Part shown: piece by piece, positions 35,001 to 42,895 of the stretch
Layout: each line of letters starts with the position of its first letter
How positions within the stretch are numbered: position 1 is the stretch's first letter
NCBI GenBank assembly: GCA_963823495.1
Contig: CAWGLV010000001.1
Coordinates: 1,736,001 to 1,800,000 of the forward strand
Direction: 5' to 3'
DNA: 64,000 bases
Source: DATDAH01 sp963823495
GTDB lineage: Bacteria; Actinomycetota; Acidimicrobiia; Acidimicrobiales; DATDAH01
The notes under the pieces: generated by a model
Seen by the model: the letters and a program-made list of their open reading frames with translations, nothing else
Told to the model about the DNA's origin: nothing
Database searches by the model: none
Made by a program: the position numbers and the translations under genes

Positions 35001-35376
35001 CGAGCAGCTCCGGATGGGACCGCACCCAGTCGCCGGCGCCTTCTCGGGCTTCGATCTCGGCGGGGATGGCGAGGTAGGCCTGACGGTGGTCGCGGAGGCG
35101 GAGCCGGGCCCGGCCGTAGTCGGTGAGGTACCGGGCCAGGAAGCGGAGCCGGCCGCGCTCGGCGTACTGGGCCACGTGCACCAGTTCGTGGGCGATGAGC
35201 TTGCGGTTGGCCTCCTGGCCCCGGCCCAGCAGCACCTGGTGGCCGAGGGTCATCCCACTGGAGCCCGGCGGCAGTACCCGGACGCGGTGCAGGCGCGCCC
35301 GCAGGACGGCGGCGCGGGGGACGTGGTCGTACTCCTCGACCTCTGCCCGGCTCAGCCAACGACCCACGACGCCCAT
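34990..35376 (-). CDS. DUF4157-like metalloprotease domain protein
   Basis: 128 residues with the zinc motif HELVHVAQYAERG (~63-75), typical of DUF4157/eCIS-associated or stand-alone gluzincin-like domains, preceded by a beta strand GMTLGHQVLLGR. No signal peptide. DUF4157 proteins elsewhere travel with contractile injection systems, but none is visible here. Divergent from the purine nucleoside phosphorylase, with GTCGCGCGAC palindrome in the 20-base gap. Confidence 0.72.
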   Translation of the reverse strand: MGVVGRWLSRAEVEEYDHVPRAAVLRARLHRVRVLPPGSSGMTLGHQVLLGRGQEANRKLIAHELVHVAQYAERGRLRFLARYLTDYGRARLRLRDHRQAYLAIPAEIEAREGAGDWVRSHPELLDGS

Positions 35377-35396
35377 CGTCGCGCGACCATGGACCC

Positions 35397-36224
35397 ATGG
35401 CCGATCCTGACGATCCTTTCGCCCTCGCCGCCGCGGCGGCCGATGCCTTCACCGCCACGGTCGGGGTGGGGGCCCACGACGTCGCTCTCGTGCTCGGCTC
35501 GGGCTGGGGGCCGGCGGCGGATCGCATCGGGGACACCGTCGGGGAGGTCACGGCCAGCGACCTGCCGGGGTTCCCCCGCTCGACGGTCGCCGGGCACGGC
35601 GGCACGATCCGATCCCTCGATGCCGACGGGACCGCGGTCTTGGCCTTCTTCGGGCGGGTCCACGGCTACGAGGGCAACCCCGTGTCCTCGGTGGTCCACA
35701 ACGTGCGCACCGCGGCGTCGGCTGGTTGCCGCACGATCGTGCTGACCAACGCCGCGGGTTCGCTTCGAGAGGAGTGGCACCCGGGTCAGGCGGTGCTCAT
35801 CGCCGACCACCTCAACCTCACCGGCCACTCGCCCCTCGCCGGCCCCGAGGCCCCTGAGCCCTACGGTCCGCGCTTCTGTGACCTGACCGAGGCGTGGTCA
35901 CCCCGCTTGCGGACCCTGGCCCGTGAGCTCGACCCCAGCCTGCCCGAGGGGGTCTACGCGGGGCTGAACGGCCCTCAGTACGAGACCCCCGCGGAGATCC
36001 GGATGCTGGCGACCATGGGGGCCGACCTGGTGGGCATGTCGACCGTGCTCGAGTGCATCGCCGCCCGCCAGGCCCGCCTGGAGGTGCTCGGGCTCTCGCT
36101 GGTGACCAACCTCGCCGCCGGCCTGTCGCCGGCGCCCCTGGACCACACCGAGGTCCTCGCCTCCGGCGCCGACGCCGGCGACCGCCTCGGCGGCCTGCTG
36201 GCCGACCTGGTGCGACGGCTGTAG
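35397..36224 (+). CDS. Purine nucleoside phosphorylase (trimeric PNP)
   Basis: 275 residues. Motifs: LVLGSGWGPAA (phosphate loop, ~28), GHGGTIRSL, FFGRVHGYEG, TNAAGSLREEW (~118), GLNGPQYETPAEIRML (~185) and MSTVLECIAAR (~205). Trimeric hypoxanthine/guanosine PNP type. Cleaves (deoxy)nucleosides with phosphate to base and (deoxy)ribose-1-phosphate in the cytoplasm. In this neighbourhood it would feed the PGM2-like mutase (37749), then DeoC in the microcompartment. Confidence 0.94.
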   Translation: MADPDDPFALAAAAADAFTATVGVGAHDVALVLGSGWGPAADRIGDTVGEVTASDLPGFPRSTVAGHGGTIRSLDADGTAVLAFFGRVHGYEGNPVSSVVHNVRTAASAGCRTIVLTNAAGSLREEWHPGQAVLIADHLNLTGHSPLAGPEAPEPYGPRFCDLTEAWSPRLRTLARELDPSLPEGVYAGLNGPQYETPAEIRMLATMGADLVGMSTVLECIAARQARLEVLGLSLVTNLAAGLSPAPLDHTEVLASGADAGDRLGGLLADLVRRL

Positions 36225-36251
36225 GGCGACCGTCGGCCCGTGCGGGCTGGG

Positions 36252-36342
36252 GAACCGAGGCAACGGCAGACCTCGAGGCTCTGCCTGTCGGAATCCGACA
36301 GGCAGAGCCTCGAGAGCCGCCCACCTCTGGTTGCCTCGGTTC
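36252..36342. repeat. Nested double palindrome between convergent genes
   Basis: Inner arms 36272-36292/36294-36314 are 21 bp, perfectly complementary around one central base; outer arms 36252-36264/36330-36342 are 13 bp, also perfect. Convergent PNP and queuosine-salvage genes flank it, so it may terminate both; the nested form is unusual for a simple terminator. Confidence 0.75.
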
Positions 36343-36406
36343 TCGCCGGCTCGAGGTCGGGGAGGCGCCGAGGGCCTGGCGCCGGACGGGCCCGACGATG
36401 GAACCG

Positions 36407-37348
36407 TCAGTAGGCCGTGGTGCGGCAGCGGTGACGCTTCTCGGCCTTGGCCTCGGGACGGCCGCCGCGGTGCCAGAGGGCCATGTCGACCTGGCCGGCG
36501 GTGGCCTCGCGGAGGCCCCGGTCGTGCAGGGCGGCCACAACCTGCTCGACGGCGTGCACGGCCACGGCGCGGATCTCAACCTCCTCGATCGAGTCGTGCA
36601 CCAGGAGCTCCTCGGCCTCGATGCGGGCCACGAGGGCGTCGTCGTAGGCCAAGACGCCGGCCATCCGCAGGACGTGGGGGACCAGGTTGTCGGCGAACAT
36701 CGTGAGCCGGTCGAGGTCGTCGAAGTGCCCGGGACCCTCGCCGCCGAAGGCCAGCGACAAGTCGACGGCGGTGATCTGGGCCCGCTTGAACAGCGGTACC
36801 CGTGCACCGCGGTGGGGGCTCACGTCCCGGTACATCTTGTGCTCCCAGGCCAGGAGCTCGACGAGGCGGTCCGCGGAGTGGTCGGCGGCTCCGACGAGGT
36901 CGAGCGCCGAGCCGAATCCCTCGATCACCTCGCCGAGGCGGACCCACGACGCGGCGAACAGGTCCATGAGGTCGGCCGCCGGGCCGCCGGGGTCCTGGCC
37001 GAACAGGTCGGCGCACCACAGGCCAGTGGCGGCCTTCATCTCGGTCACCGTCACCCCGCCCCGGTCCCTCAGCGCTCCGGCGATCGTGTGGTAGCCGGAC
37101 AGCCCGGGGGCCTTGGCCAGGACCGGGAACCAGCCCGAGCCGAAGTTCACCGCGTCGAGGGCGAGCACGAAACGGGCCCGGTCCTCGTCGGTGTCGCCCA
37201 CCGCGTGGTGGGCGGGGTCCTCCGGGTCGGTCACCAGGCCGTCGGAGGCCAGGTCGTCGGCGAGCAGGGCGACGGCTTCAGGGACGAGTCGGACCTGGTG
37301 GGATCGGGCCGCGACGCGTGCGCAGCTCTCTCGGATCTCGTCCAGCAC
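36407..37348 (-). CDS. Queuosine-5'-phosphate N-glycosylase-like protein (DUF2419, Qng1 family)
   Basis: About 313 residues. DUF2419 traits: FVLALDAVNFGSGWFP near 85, GYHTIAGALRDR, a central FKRAQITAVDLSLAF (~212) and LTMFADNLVPHVLRMAG (~243). Characterised members hydrolyse queuosine-5'-phosphate to queuine and ribose-5-phosphate, salvaging queuine. GTG at 37348 is chosen because TACCCT sits 7 bases upstream; the longer frame from 37390 would overlap the divergent gene. It is one of two routes here (with PsuG) releasing ribose-5-P from modified nucleotides. Confidence 0.78.
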   Translation of the reverse strand: MLDEIRESCARVAARSHQVRLVPEAVALLADDLASDGLVTDPEDPAHHAVGDTDEDRARFVLALDAVNFGSGWFPVLAKAPGLSGYHTIAGALRDRGGVTVTEMKAATGLWCADLFGQDPGGPAADLMDLFAASWVRLGEVIEGFGSALDLVGAADHSADRLVELLAWEHKMYRDVSPHRGARVPLFKRAQITAVDLSLAFGGEGPGHFDDLDRLTMFADNLVPHVLRMAGVLAYDDALVARIEAEELLVHDSIEEVEIRAVAVHAVEQVVAALHDRGLREATAGQVDMALWHRGGRPEAKAEKRHRCRTTAY

Positions 37349-37354
37349 CGCCCG

Positions 37355-37361
37355 TAGGGTA
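37355..37361. promoter_or_regulatory. Two overlapping divergent -10 boxes (TAGGGT / TACCCT)
   Basis: Plus: TAGGGT 37355-37360, 8 bases before GTG 37369. Minus: TACCCT 37361-37356, 7 bases before GTG 37348. The boxes share 5 base pairs and the start codons are 20 bases apart, so the two leaderless promoters should be mutually exclusive. Confidence 0.6.
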
Positions 37362-37368
37362 CGGACCT

Positions 37369-37752
37369 GTGTCTGCTGAAGCCGAAGCACCCGGGGGGCA
37401 CCCGGCGATGACCCTCTTCGAGCGCTGCCCGCTGGTGTTCACCGCCCATGCCGCGGAGTCGGCCTACCTCCGGGAGCGGATCTGTGCCTTCGTGCTCGAC
37501 CGGGGTGCGGTGCCCGTGAACCCCTGGATGATGGGTGGCTACTTCCTCTATGGCCTGGTCGACAAGGACCAGGTGCGCCGGGCGAACAACAACCTGCTCC
37601 TGCGCAGCGACGAGTTGTGGGTCTTCGGTCCCGTCTCCGACGGCGTCGAGGTCGAGGTCGCCTGGGCCGAAGCCAACGAGGTCCCCGTTCGCTGGTTCGA
37701 ACTGGACCACTACGGGGAGGCGATCACCGAGCGGGAGGAGCGACCGTCGTGA
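37369..37752 (+). CDS. Nucleoside 2-deoxyribosyltransferase-like small protein
   Basis: About 127 residues. Rossmann-like: PLVFTAHAAESAYLRER at the start, a NNNLLLRSDELWVFGPVSDG strand-turn (in parts) and GVEVEVAWAEANEVPVRWF, resembling the GxxxE..A...kPV motif of the nucleoside deoxyribosyltransferase/DUF4406 fold. A role in cleaving or transferring a nucleoside sugar would fit the neighbours but is inference. GTG start set by the overlapping -10; ATG 37408 is an alternative. Its stop overlaps the mutase start. Confidence 0.6.
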   Translation: MSAEAEAPGGHPAMTLFERCPLVFTAHAAESAYLRERICAFVLDRGAVPVNPWMMGGYFLYGLVDKDQVRRANNNLLLRSDELWVFGPVSDGVEVEVAWAEANEVPVRWFELDHYGEAITEREERPS

Positions 37753-39398
37753 CCGTGGCGGAGGAGGCCGAGGCCTGGTGGGCCCTGGACCCCGATCCCG
37801 AGACCCGGGCGGAGTTGCGGGCGCTGCTGGAGTCGGGCGATGAGGCCGAACTGGCCCGCCGGTTCGAAGGTCGCCTGGCGTTCGGCACGGCCGGGCTGCG
37901 GGCACCGCTGGGGGCCGGGCCGATGCGCATGAACCGCGTCGTGGTCCGCCAGGCCACCGCGGGGCTCGTCGGGTACCTGCCGGAGGGGGCGACGGTCGTC
38001 GTCGGCTACGACGCCCGCCACAAGTCCGACGTCTTCGCCCAGGACGTGGCGGGAGTGGTCGTCGCCGCGGGCGGCCGGGCGCTGCTCCTGCCCCTCCCGT
38101 TGCCCACCCCCGTCCTGGCCTTTGCGGTTCGTCACCTGGGAGCGGACGCCGGGGTCATGGTCACCGCCAGCCACAACCCGCCGGCAGACAACGGCTACAA
38201 GGTCTACCTGGGCGACGGCGCCCAGATCGTCCCACCCGCGGATGCCGAGATCGCGGCCGCCATCGACGCCGTCGCCGCCGCGGGACCGATCGAGGTGGCC
38301 GGGCCCGACGACGCCGGCATCGAGGTGCTCGACGCCACGCTGCTCAGCGCCTACCTCGATGCCCTGGTGGCCGGGAGCCTGGTCGACGCCCGGGCGGTGG
38401 ACGTCGTCTACACGGCCATGCACGGGGTCGGACGTGACACCTTGCTGGCCGCCTTCGGCCGGGCGGGGTTCCCCCCGCCGAACGTGGTCGTCGAGCAGGG
38501 CGAGCCCGACCCGGACTTCCCGACCGTGGCCTTCCCCAACCCCGAGGAGCCCGGGGCCCTCGACCTGTCCCTGGCCCGGGCCCGGGCCGCTGGAGCCGAC
38601 GTGGTCCTGGCCAACGATCCCGATGCCGACCGGCTCGGGGTGGCCGTGCCCACCGAAGACGGCGCCGATTGGCAGGCCCTCACCGGTGACGAGATCGGTG
38701 CGCTGCTGGCCGACCACATCCTGCGCAACACCGGCGGCGACGACCGGTTGGTGGTGACCACCGTCGTGTCCTCCCGCTTGCTCGGTGCCATGGCGGCCGC
38801 TCACGGAGTCCACTTCGCCGAGACGCTCACCGGGTTCAAGTGGATCGCCCGTCCCGCTCTGGCCCACCCCGAGTGGCGTTTCGTGTTCGGCTACGAAGAG
38901 GCCCTGGGCTACCTGGTGGGCGACGCGGTCCTCGACAAGGACGGGATCGGCGCGGCGCTCGCCTTCGCCGGGCTGGTGGCCGACCTGAAGGCGAGAGGCC
39001 GGACGGTGCACGACCGGCTGGCGGCGCTGGCCGAGGAGCACGGCCTCCACGCCACCCGCCCGCTCACCCTGCGCTTCGAGGGCGAGGACGGCCTGGCCCG
39101 GATCGCGTCGGCCATGGCCGCGGTGCGAGCGGACCCGCCGACCGCGCTGGCCGGCCATGCCGTCGAGTCCCTGCGGGACCTCCTCGAGGACCCGGACCTG
39201 CCGACCACCGACGCCCTCATGTTCGGCCTGGGCGACGGGTCCCGGGTCGTGATGCGCCCGAGCGGCACCGAGCCCAAGCTGAAGTGCTACCTCGAGGTGG
39301 TCGAGACCGTCGACGGCGACCTAGCCGCGGCCCGCACCCGGGCCGACGTCGCGCTCGGTGCCCTCGTCGACGACCTCGACACCCGGCTCAGCACCTGA
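37749..39398 (+). CDS. Phosphosugar mutase (PGM2-like; likely phosphopentomutase-type)
   Basis: 549 residues, alpha-D-phosphohexomutase superfamily. Phosphoserine loop TASHNPPADNGYKVY (~137), metal loop NDPDADRLGV (~290), sugar loop GYEEALGY (~380) and phosphate loop RPSGTEPKLKCYLE (~500). The N-terminal RFEGRLAFGTAGLRAPLGAG matches the PGM2/PgcA branch; human PGM2 is a phosphopentomutase active on ribose- and deoxyribose-1-P. No DeoB is seen in the window, so this gene could supply deoxyribose-5-P. GTG overlaps the upstream TGA. Confidence 0.88.
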   Translation: MTVAEEAEAWWALDPDPETRAELRALLESGDEAELARRFEGRLAFGTAGLRAPLGAGPMRMNRVVVRQATAGLVGYLPEGATVVVGYDARHKSDVFAQDVAGVVVAAGGRALLLPLPLPTPVLAFAVRHLGADAGVMVTASHNPPADNGYKVYLGDGAQIVPPADAEIAAAIDAVAAAGPIEVAGPDDAGIEVLDATLLSAYLDALVAGSLVDARAVDVVYTAMHGVGRDTLLAAFGRAGFPPPNVVVEQGEPDPDFPTVAFPNPEEPGALDLSLARARAAGADVVLANDPDADRLGVAVPTEDGADWQALTGDEIGALLADHILRNTGGDDRLVVTTVVSSRLLGAMAAAHGVHFAETLTGFKWIARPALAHPEWRFVFGYEEALGYLVGDAVLDKDGIGAALAFAGLVADLKARGRTVHDRLAALAEEHGLHATRPLTLRFEGEDGLARIASAMAAVRADPPTALAGHAVESLRDLLEDPDLPTTDALMFGLGDGSRVVMRPSGTEPKLKCYLEVVETVDGDLAAARTRADVALGALVDDLDTRLST

Positions 39399-39407
39399 CC
39401 GGTCGCG

Positions 39408-39518
39408 TCCCGGGGTGACGGCTGATCTCGTCCCCGACGGCGCGCGTCACCCCGAAGGACGGTGCGCCGGCTCCGGGTCACGGCCGATGTCGTTGCCGAC
39501 AGCACGCGTCCCCCGGAA
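39408..39518 (+). repeat. Imperfect 49-bp direct duplication
   Basis: 39408-39456 and 39470-39518 align base for base (offset 62) with about 12 differences; both hold a CGGCYGAT-TCGT-CCGAC core and a GTCMCCCCG-like end. Copy 1 also folds as GGGGTGACG/CGTCACCCC. It occupies most of the 152-base gap between mutase and CBS genes. Confidence 0.6.
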
Positions 39519-39550
39519 CAATCGGGGTGGCGGTGGGGTAGACCTGAGGG

Positions 39551-41200
39551 ATGGACGCGCTGGTGGTGGTCGGTCCCGACGAACCTGCCGAGCACCTGGT
39601 GGCCCGGGCCCGCCGGCGGCTCGACGTGGATGACGTGTCCGACACCGCCTCCCTCGTCGCCGACCTCCGCTCGCACCGACCCCGCCGCCTGGGGGTCACG
39701 GGCGGTCCCGGCGCGTCGGAGCTCGCCGTCACGCTGCACGATGCCGGGCTGCCGGTGATCCTCTACTCCGACGACCCGGTCGACGGCCCGGTTCGCGTGC
39801 TGCCGGTCACCGACCCGGGGCCGCCCATGGAGGTGGCCGACCGGCTGGAGGACCTGGTGGGGGAGACGCCGTTGGTCCGCCTGGACCGCATCGGCCACGA
39901 CCTGGACTGCCACTTCCTCGCCAAGCTCGAGCTGTTGAACCCCGGGGGCAGCGTCAAGGACCGGCCGGCGCTGGCGATGGTCGACGCGGCCGAACGCGAC
40001 GGGCTCCTCCAACCCGGCGGCACCATCGTGGAGCCGACCTCGGGCAACACGGGTGTCGGCCTCGCGCTCGTGGCCGCCCGTCGGGGTTATCACTGCGTCT
40101 TCGTGATGCCGGACAAGATGAGCCCGGAGAAGATGGACCTCCTGCGGGCCTACGGCGCGGAGGTCGTGGTCTGCCCGACCGCGGTGGCCCCCGAGCACCC
40201 CGACTCCTACTACTCGGTGGCCGAGCGCATCGCCGCAGAGCGCCCCGGCGGGTACTCGCCGAGCCAGTACTGGAACGCCGAGAACCCCGCCGCCCACGAG
40301 CGGTCCACCGGCCCCGAGCTGTGGCGTCAGACGGCGGGCCGCATCACCCACTTCGTCGCCGGCATCGGTACCGGGGGCACCATCAGCGGCATCGGTCGGT
40401 ACCTCAAGGCCCAGAACCCCGACATCCGCATCATCGGGGCCGACCCGGTGGGCTCGGTGTACTCGGGGGGCACGGGTCGCCCGTACATGGTCGAGGGCAT
40501 CGGCGAGGACTTCTGGCCGGGAACCTACGACGGCTCGGTGGTCGACGAGGTGGTCGAGGTCAGCGACCGGGACTCGTTCCTCATGGCCCGCGCCGTCACC
40601 CGGACCGAGGGGCTGCTCGTCGGTGGCTCCACGGGCACCGCGGTGTGGGCGGCCCTCCACGTCGGCCGCTCCCTGCCCCCGGATGCGGTGATGGTCACCC
40701 TTGTCCCCGACAGCGGGCGTGGGTACCTGTCCAAGATCTACAACGAGGACTGGATGGCGGACTTCGGCTTCCTGCGTGTCGGGGAGCACGCCGCCGGTGA
40801 CGTCCTGGGCCGGAAGCGGACGGACCTGCCGGCGCTGGTGCACGTGCATCCGGACGAGAGCGTGCGCACGGCAATCGAGATCCTGCGGGAGTACGACGTC
40901 TCCCAGCTCCCCGTGGTCCAGGCCGAGCCGCCCGTCGTGCTCGGGGAGATGGTCGGCGCGGTGCGCGACGTGGCCCTCATGGACGCCGCCTTCCATGATC
41001 CCGGCGTGCTCGAGCGCACCGTGGCCGACGTCATGGAGCCCAAGCTGCCGACGGTCGGTGCGGGCCAACCCGTCGACGACGTCGTGGCCCTGCTGGAGCA
41101 GGCGCCGGCGGTGATGGTCCTCGACGCGGGCCACCCGGTGGGGGTCCTGACCCGCTCCGACGTGCTCGAGTTCATCGCCGGCTCCCGGGCCCGGCCGTGA
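39551..41200 (+). CDS. Cystathionine beta-synthase with N-terminal extension
   Basis: 549 residues versus ~460 in typical bacterial CBS. PLP core: NPGGSVKDRPAL (Lys), EPTSGNTGVGLAL, GIGTGGTISGIGRYL and a Ser-bearing GGSTGTAVW; C-terminal pair of CBS domains (~405-549: VHVHPDESVRTAIEIL and PTVGAGQPVDDVV). The first ~95 residues are an extra Rossmann-like alpha/beta segment of unknown role. Condenses serine with homocysteine to cystathionine; AdoMet-type regulation by the CBS pair is possible. Overlaps the next gene by 4 bases. Confidence 0.92.
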   Translation: MDALVVVGPDEPAEHLVARARRRLDVDDVSDTASLVADLRSHRPRRLGVTGGPGASELAVTLHDAGLPVILYSDDPVDGPVRVLPVTDPGPPMEVADRLEDLVGETPLVRLDRIGHDLDCHFLAKLELLNPGGSVKDRPALAMVDAAERDGLLQPGGTIVEPTSGNTGVGLALVAARRGYHCVFVMPDKMSPEKMDLLRAYGAEVVVCPTAVAPEHPDSYYSVAERIAAERPGGYSPSQYWNAENPAAHERSTGPELWRQTAGRITHFVAGIGTGGTISGIGRYLKAQNPDIRIIGADPVGSVYSGGTGRPYMVEGIGEDFWPGTYDGSVVDEVVEVSDRDSFLMARAVTRTEGLLVGGSTGTAVWAALHVGRSLPPDAVMVTLVPDSGRGYLSKIYNEDWMADFGFLRVGEHAAGDVLGRKRTDLPALVHVHPDESVRTAIEILREYDVSQLPVVQAEPPVVLGEMVGAVRDVALMDAAFHDPGVLERTVADVMEPKLPTVGAGQPVDDVVALLEQAPAVMVLDAGHPVGVLTRSDVLEFIAGSRARP

Positions 41201-42339
41201 CCGAGGATCAGGGGTTCGAGACCCGGGCGATCCACGCCGGCCAGGACCCGGACCCGGCCACTGGCGCGGTCGTGGCCCCGATCCACCTGGCGACGACCTT
41301 CGCCCAACACGAGCCGGGCAAGGCCACCTTCGAGTACTCGCGCTCGGACAACCCCACCCGACGGGTGCTCCAGGAAGCGGTGGCCTCCCTGGAAGGGGCG
41401 AGCCACGCCTTCGCCTTCGCCAGCGGGATGGCCGCCGAGGACGCCGTGCTGCGCTCCCTGCGCCCGGGCGACCACCTGATCGTGCCCGATGATGCCTACG
41501 GTGGCACCTGGCGGCTGATCGACAAGGTCTACGGCCCGATGGGGATCACCCACACGGCGGTGGCCCTGTCCGATCTCGACGCCGTGGCCTCCGCCTGGCG
41601 GGACGAGACCCGACTGGTCTGGGTCGAGACCCCGTCCAACCCCCTGCTGTCCATCGCCGACATCGGCGGGCTGTCCGGCCTGGCCCATGACCGCGGTGGC
41701 CGTTGCGTGGTCGACAACACGTTCGCCACGCCGTTCCTCCAGCGTCCGCTGGAGCACGGCGCGGACGCGGTCGTGCACTCCACGACCAAGTACCTCGGGG
41801 GTCACTCCGATGTGGTCGGGGGCCTGGTCGCCGTGCACGACGACGAGTGGGCCGAGCAGCTGTTCTTCATCCGCAACGCCACGGGCGCGGTGTCGTCGCC
41901 GTTCGCCGACTACCTGGTGCTGCGGGGGCTGAAGACCCTCGCCGTGCGCATGGAGCGCCACTGCCGCGCCGCCCACGACGTCGCGGCCTTCCTGCTCGAC
42001 CACCCCCGGGTCCGGGAGGTGCGCTGGCCGGGCCTGGCCACCCACCCCGGCTACGAGGTGGCCCACCGCCAGATGCGGGACTTCGGGGGGATGGTCAGCT
42101 TCGTGGTCACCGGCGGGGCCGAGCAGGCCGCGGCGGTCGTCGCCCGGACCCGTCTCTTCACCCTGGCCGAGTCACTCGGCGCGGTGGAGTCACTCATCGA
42201 GCAGCCCTCGGCCATGACCCATCTGTCCGTGACCGGCTCGCCGTTGGCGGTCGATCCGGCGCTGATCCGCCTGTCCGTGGGCCTGGAGACGGTTGAGGAT
42301 CTTCTCGTCGACCTGGATCGGGCCCTGGGTCAGCACTGA
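41197..42339 (+). CDS. Cystathionine gamma-synthase/lyase
   Basis: 380 residues, Cys/Met-metabolism PLP family. EYSRSDNPTRRVLQEAVA (~46), FASGMAAEDAV, VVDNTFATPFLQRPLEHGAD and HSTTKYLGGHSDVVGG with the PLP Lys (~197). Next to CBS this most likely acts as gamma-lyase for reverse transsulfuration (cystathionine to cysteine), though gamma-synthase cannot be excluded from sequence. GTG overlaps the CBS stop. Converges with the BMC operon with a 17-base gap. Confidence 0.93.
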   Translation: MTEDQGFETRAIHAGQDPDPATGAVVAPIHLATTFAQHEPGKATFEYSRSDNPTRRVLQEAVASLEGASHAFAFASGMAAEDAVLRSLRPGDHLIVPDDAYGGTWRLIDKVYGPMGITHTAVALSDLDAVASAWRDETRLVWVETPSNPLLSIADIGGLSGLAHDRGGRCVVDNTFATPFLQRPLEHGADAVVHSTTKYLGGHSDVVGGLVAVHDDEWAEQLFFIRNATGAVSSPFADYLVLRGLKTLAVRMERHCRAAHDVAAFLLDHPRVREVRWPGLATHPGYEVAHRQMRDFGGMVSFVVTGGAEQAAAVVARTRLFTLAESLGAVESLIEQPSAMTHLSVTGSPLAVDPALIRLSVGLETVEDLLVDLDRALGQH

Positions 42340-42356
42340 TCGGGGTCGGGGCGGCC

Positions 42357-42617
42357 TCAGGTGATCTCGTCGATGATGCCGACGACGACCGATCTGATCG
42401 GGCCGGTGGCCAGGTCGAAGATCTGCCGGGCCGAGCTGCCCTCGTCGCAGATGAGGACGCGATCGCCCACCCCGGCGTCGACCACGTCGACGGCGATGAG
42501 ATACCCGTTCGTGGCCCCGTCGGCATCGACCAGATCGCACAAGAGCAGCCGTTGGCCCTCGAAGAAGGGATGGCTGACCGGAGAGACCACCGTTCCCGCG
42601 ACCTGGGCGATCTTCAC
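42357..42617 (-). CDS. BMC-P shell vertex protein (EutN/CcmL), last gene of BMC operon
   Basis: 86 residues, single EutN/CcmL domain: MKIAQVAGTVVSP start, RLLLCDLVDADG, DVVDAGVGDRVLICDEGSSARQ and VVGIIDE at the end. Forms pentamers that cap the vertices of the icosahedral shell. The STARQ-like GSSARQ turn and the IIDE end are family hallmarks. GTG overlaps the upstream BMC-P stop by 4 bases. One of three BMC-P paralogues here; such triplets occur in Haliangium-type BMCs. Confidence 0.95.
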   Translation of the reverse strand: MKIAQVAGTVVSPVSHPFFEGQRLLLCDLVDADGATNGYLIAVDVVDAGVGDRVLICDEGSSARQIFDLATGPIRSVVVGIIDEIT

Positions 42618-42895
42618 GGGCCGTCCTCGGCCAGCGCCACATGGTCGACCAGGCCCACGATGGCGTGGTCGACGGGAACGAACCGTTCGGGCAGGGCCTC
42701 GGCCGCTTCCCGCGAGGCCACGAAGTACACGACCTCGCCGGGGCCGGCCATGGCCACCGCATCGGCGGCCACGACGGGTTCTCCGTCATCGCGCTGGTGC
42801 TTGTCCAGGGGTTGCACGATGAGGAACTTCACTCCGTCGAGGCCTTCGGCCCTCACGGTCGCCACGACCGGGCCCAGGACGCGACCCAGCTGCAT
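42614..42895 (-). CDS. BMC-P shell vertex protein (EutN/CcmL)
   Basis: 93 residues. MQLGRVLGPVVATV start, KFLIVQPLDKHQ, DAVAMAGPGEVVYFVASREAA and AIVGLVDHV. More divergent than the other two BMC-P: the GSSARQ turn is replaced by ASREAAEAL with a ~10-residue insertion. Pentameric cap protein; separate paralogues can occupy different vertices. ATG overlaps the TGA of the BMC-T gene by one base. Confidence 0.93.
   Translation of the reverse strand: MQLGRVLGPVVATVRAEGLDGVKFLIVQPLDKHQRDDGEPVVAADAVAMAGPGEVVYFVASREAAEALPERFVPVDHAIVGLVDHVALAEDGP

Noticed and set aside
34990..35376. Contractile injection system signalled by the DUF4157 protein
   Set aside because: No tail sheath, baseplate or AAA genes nearby; a stand-alone HELVH protein is more likely.
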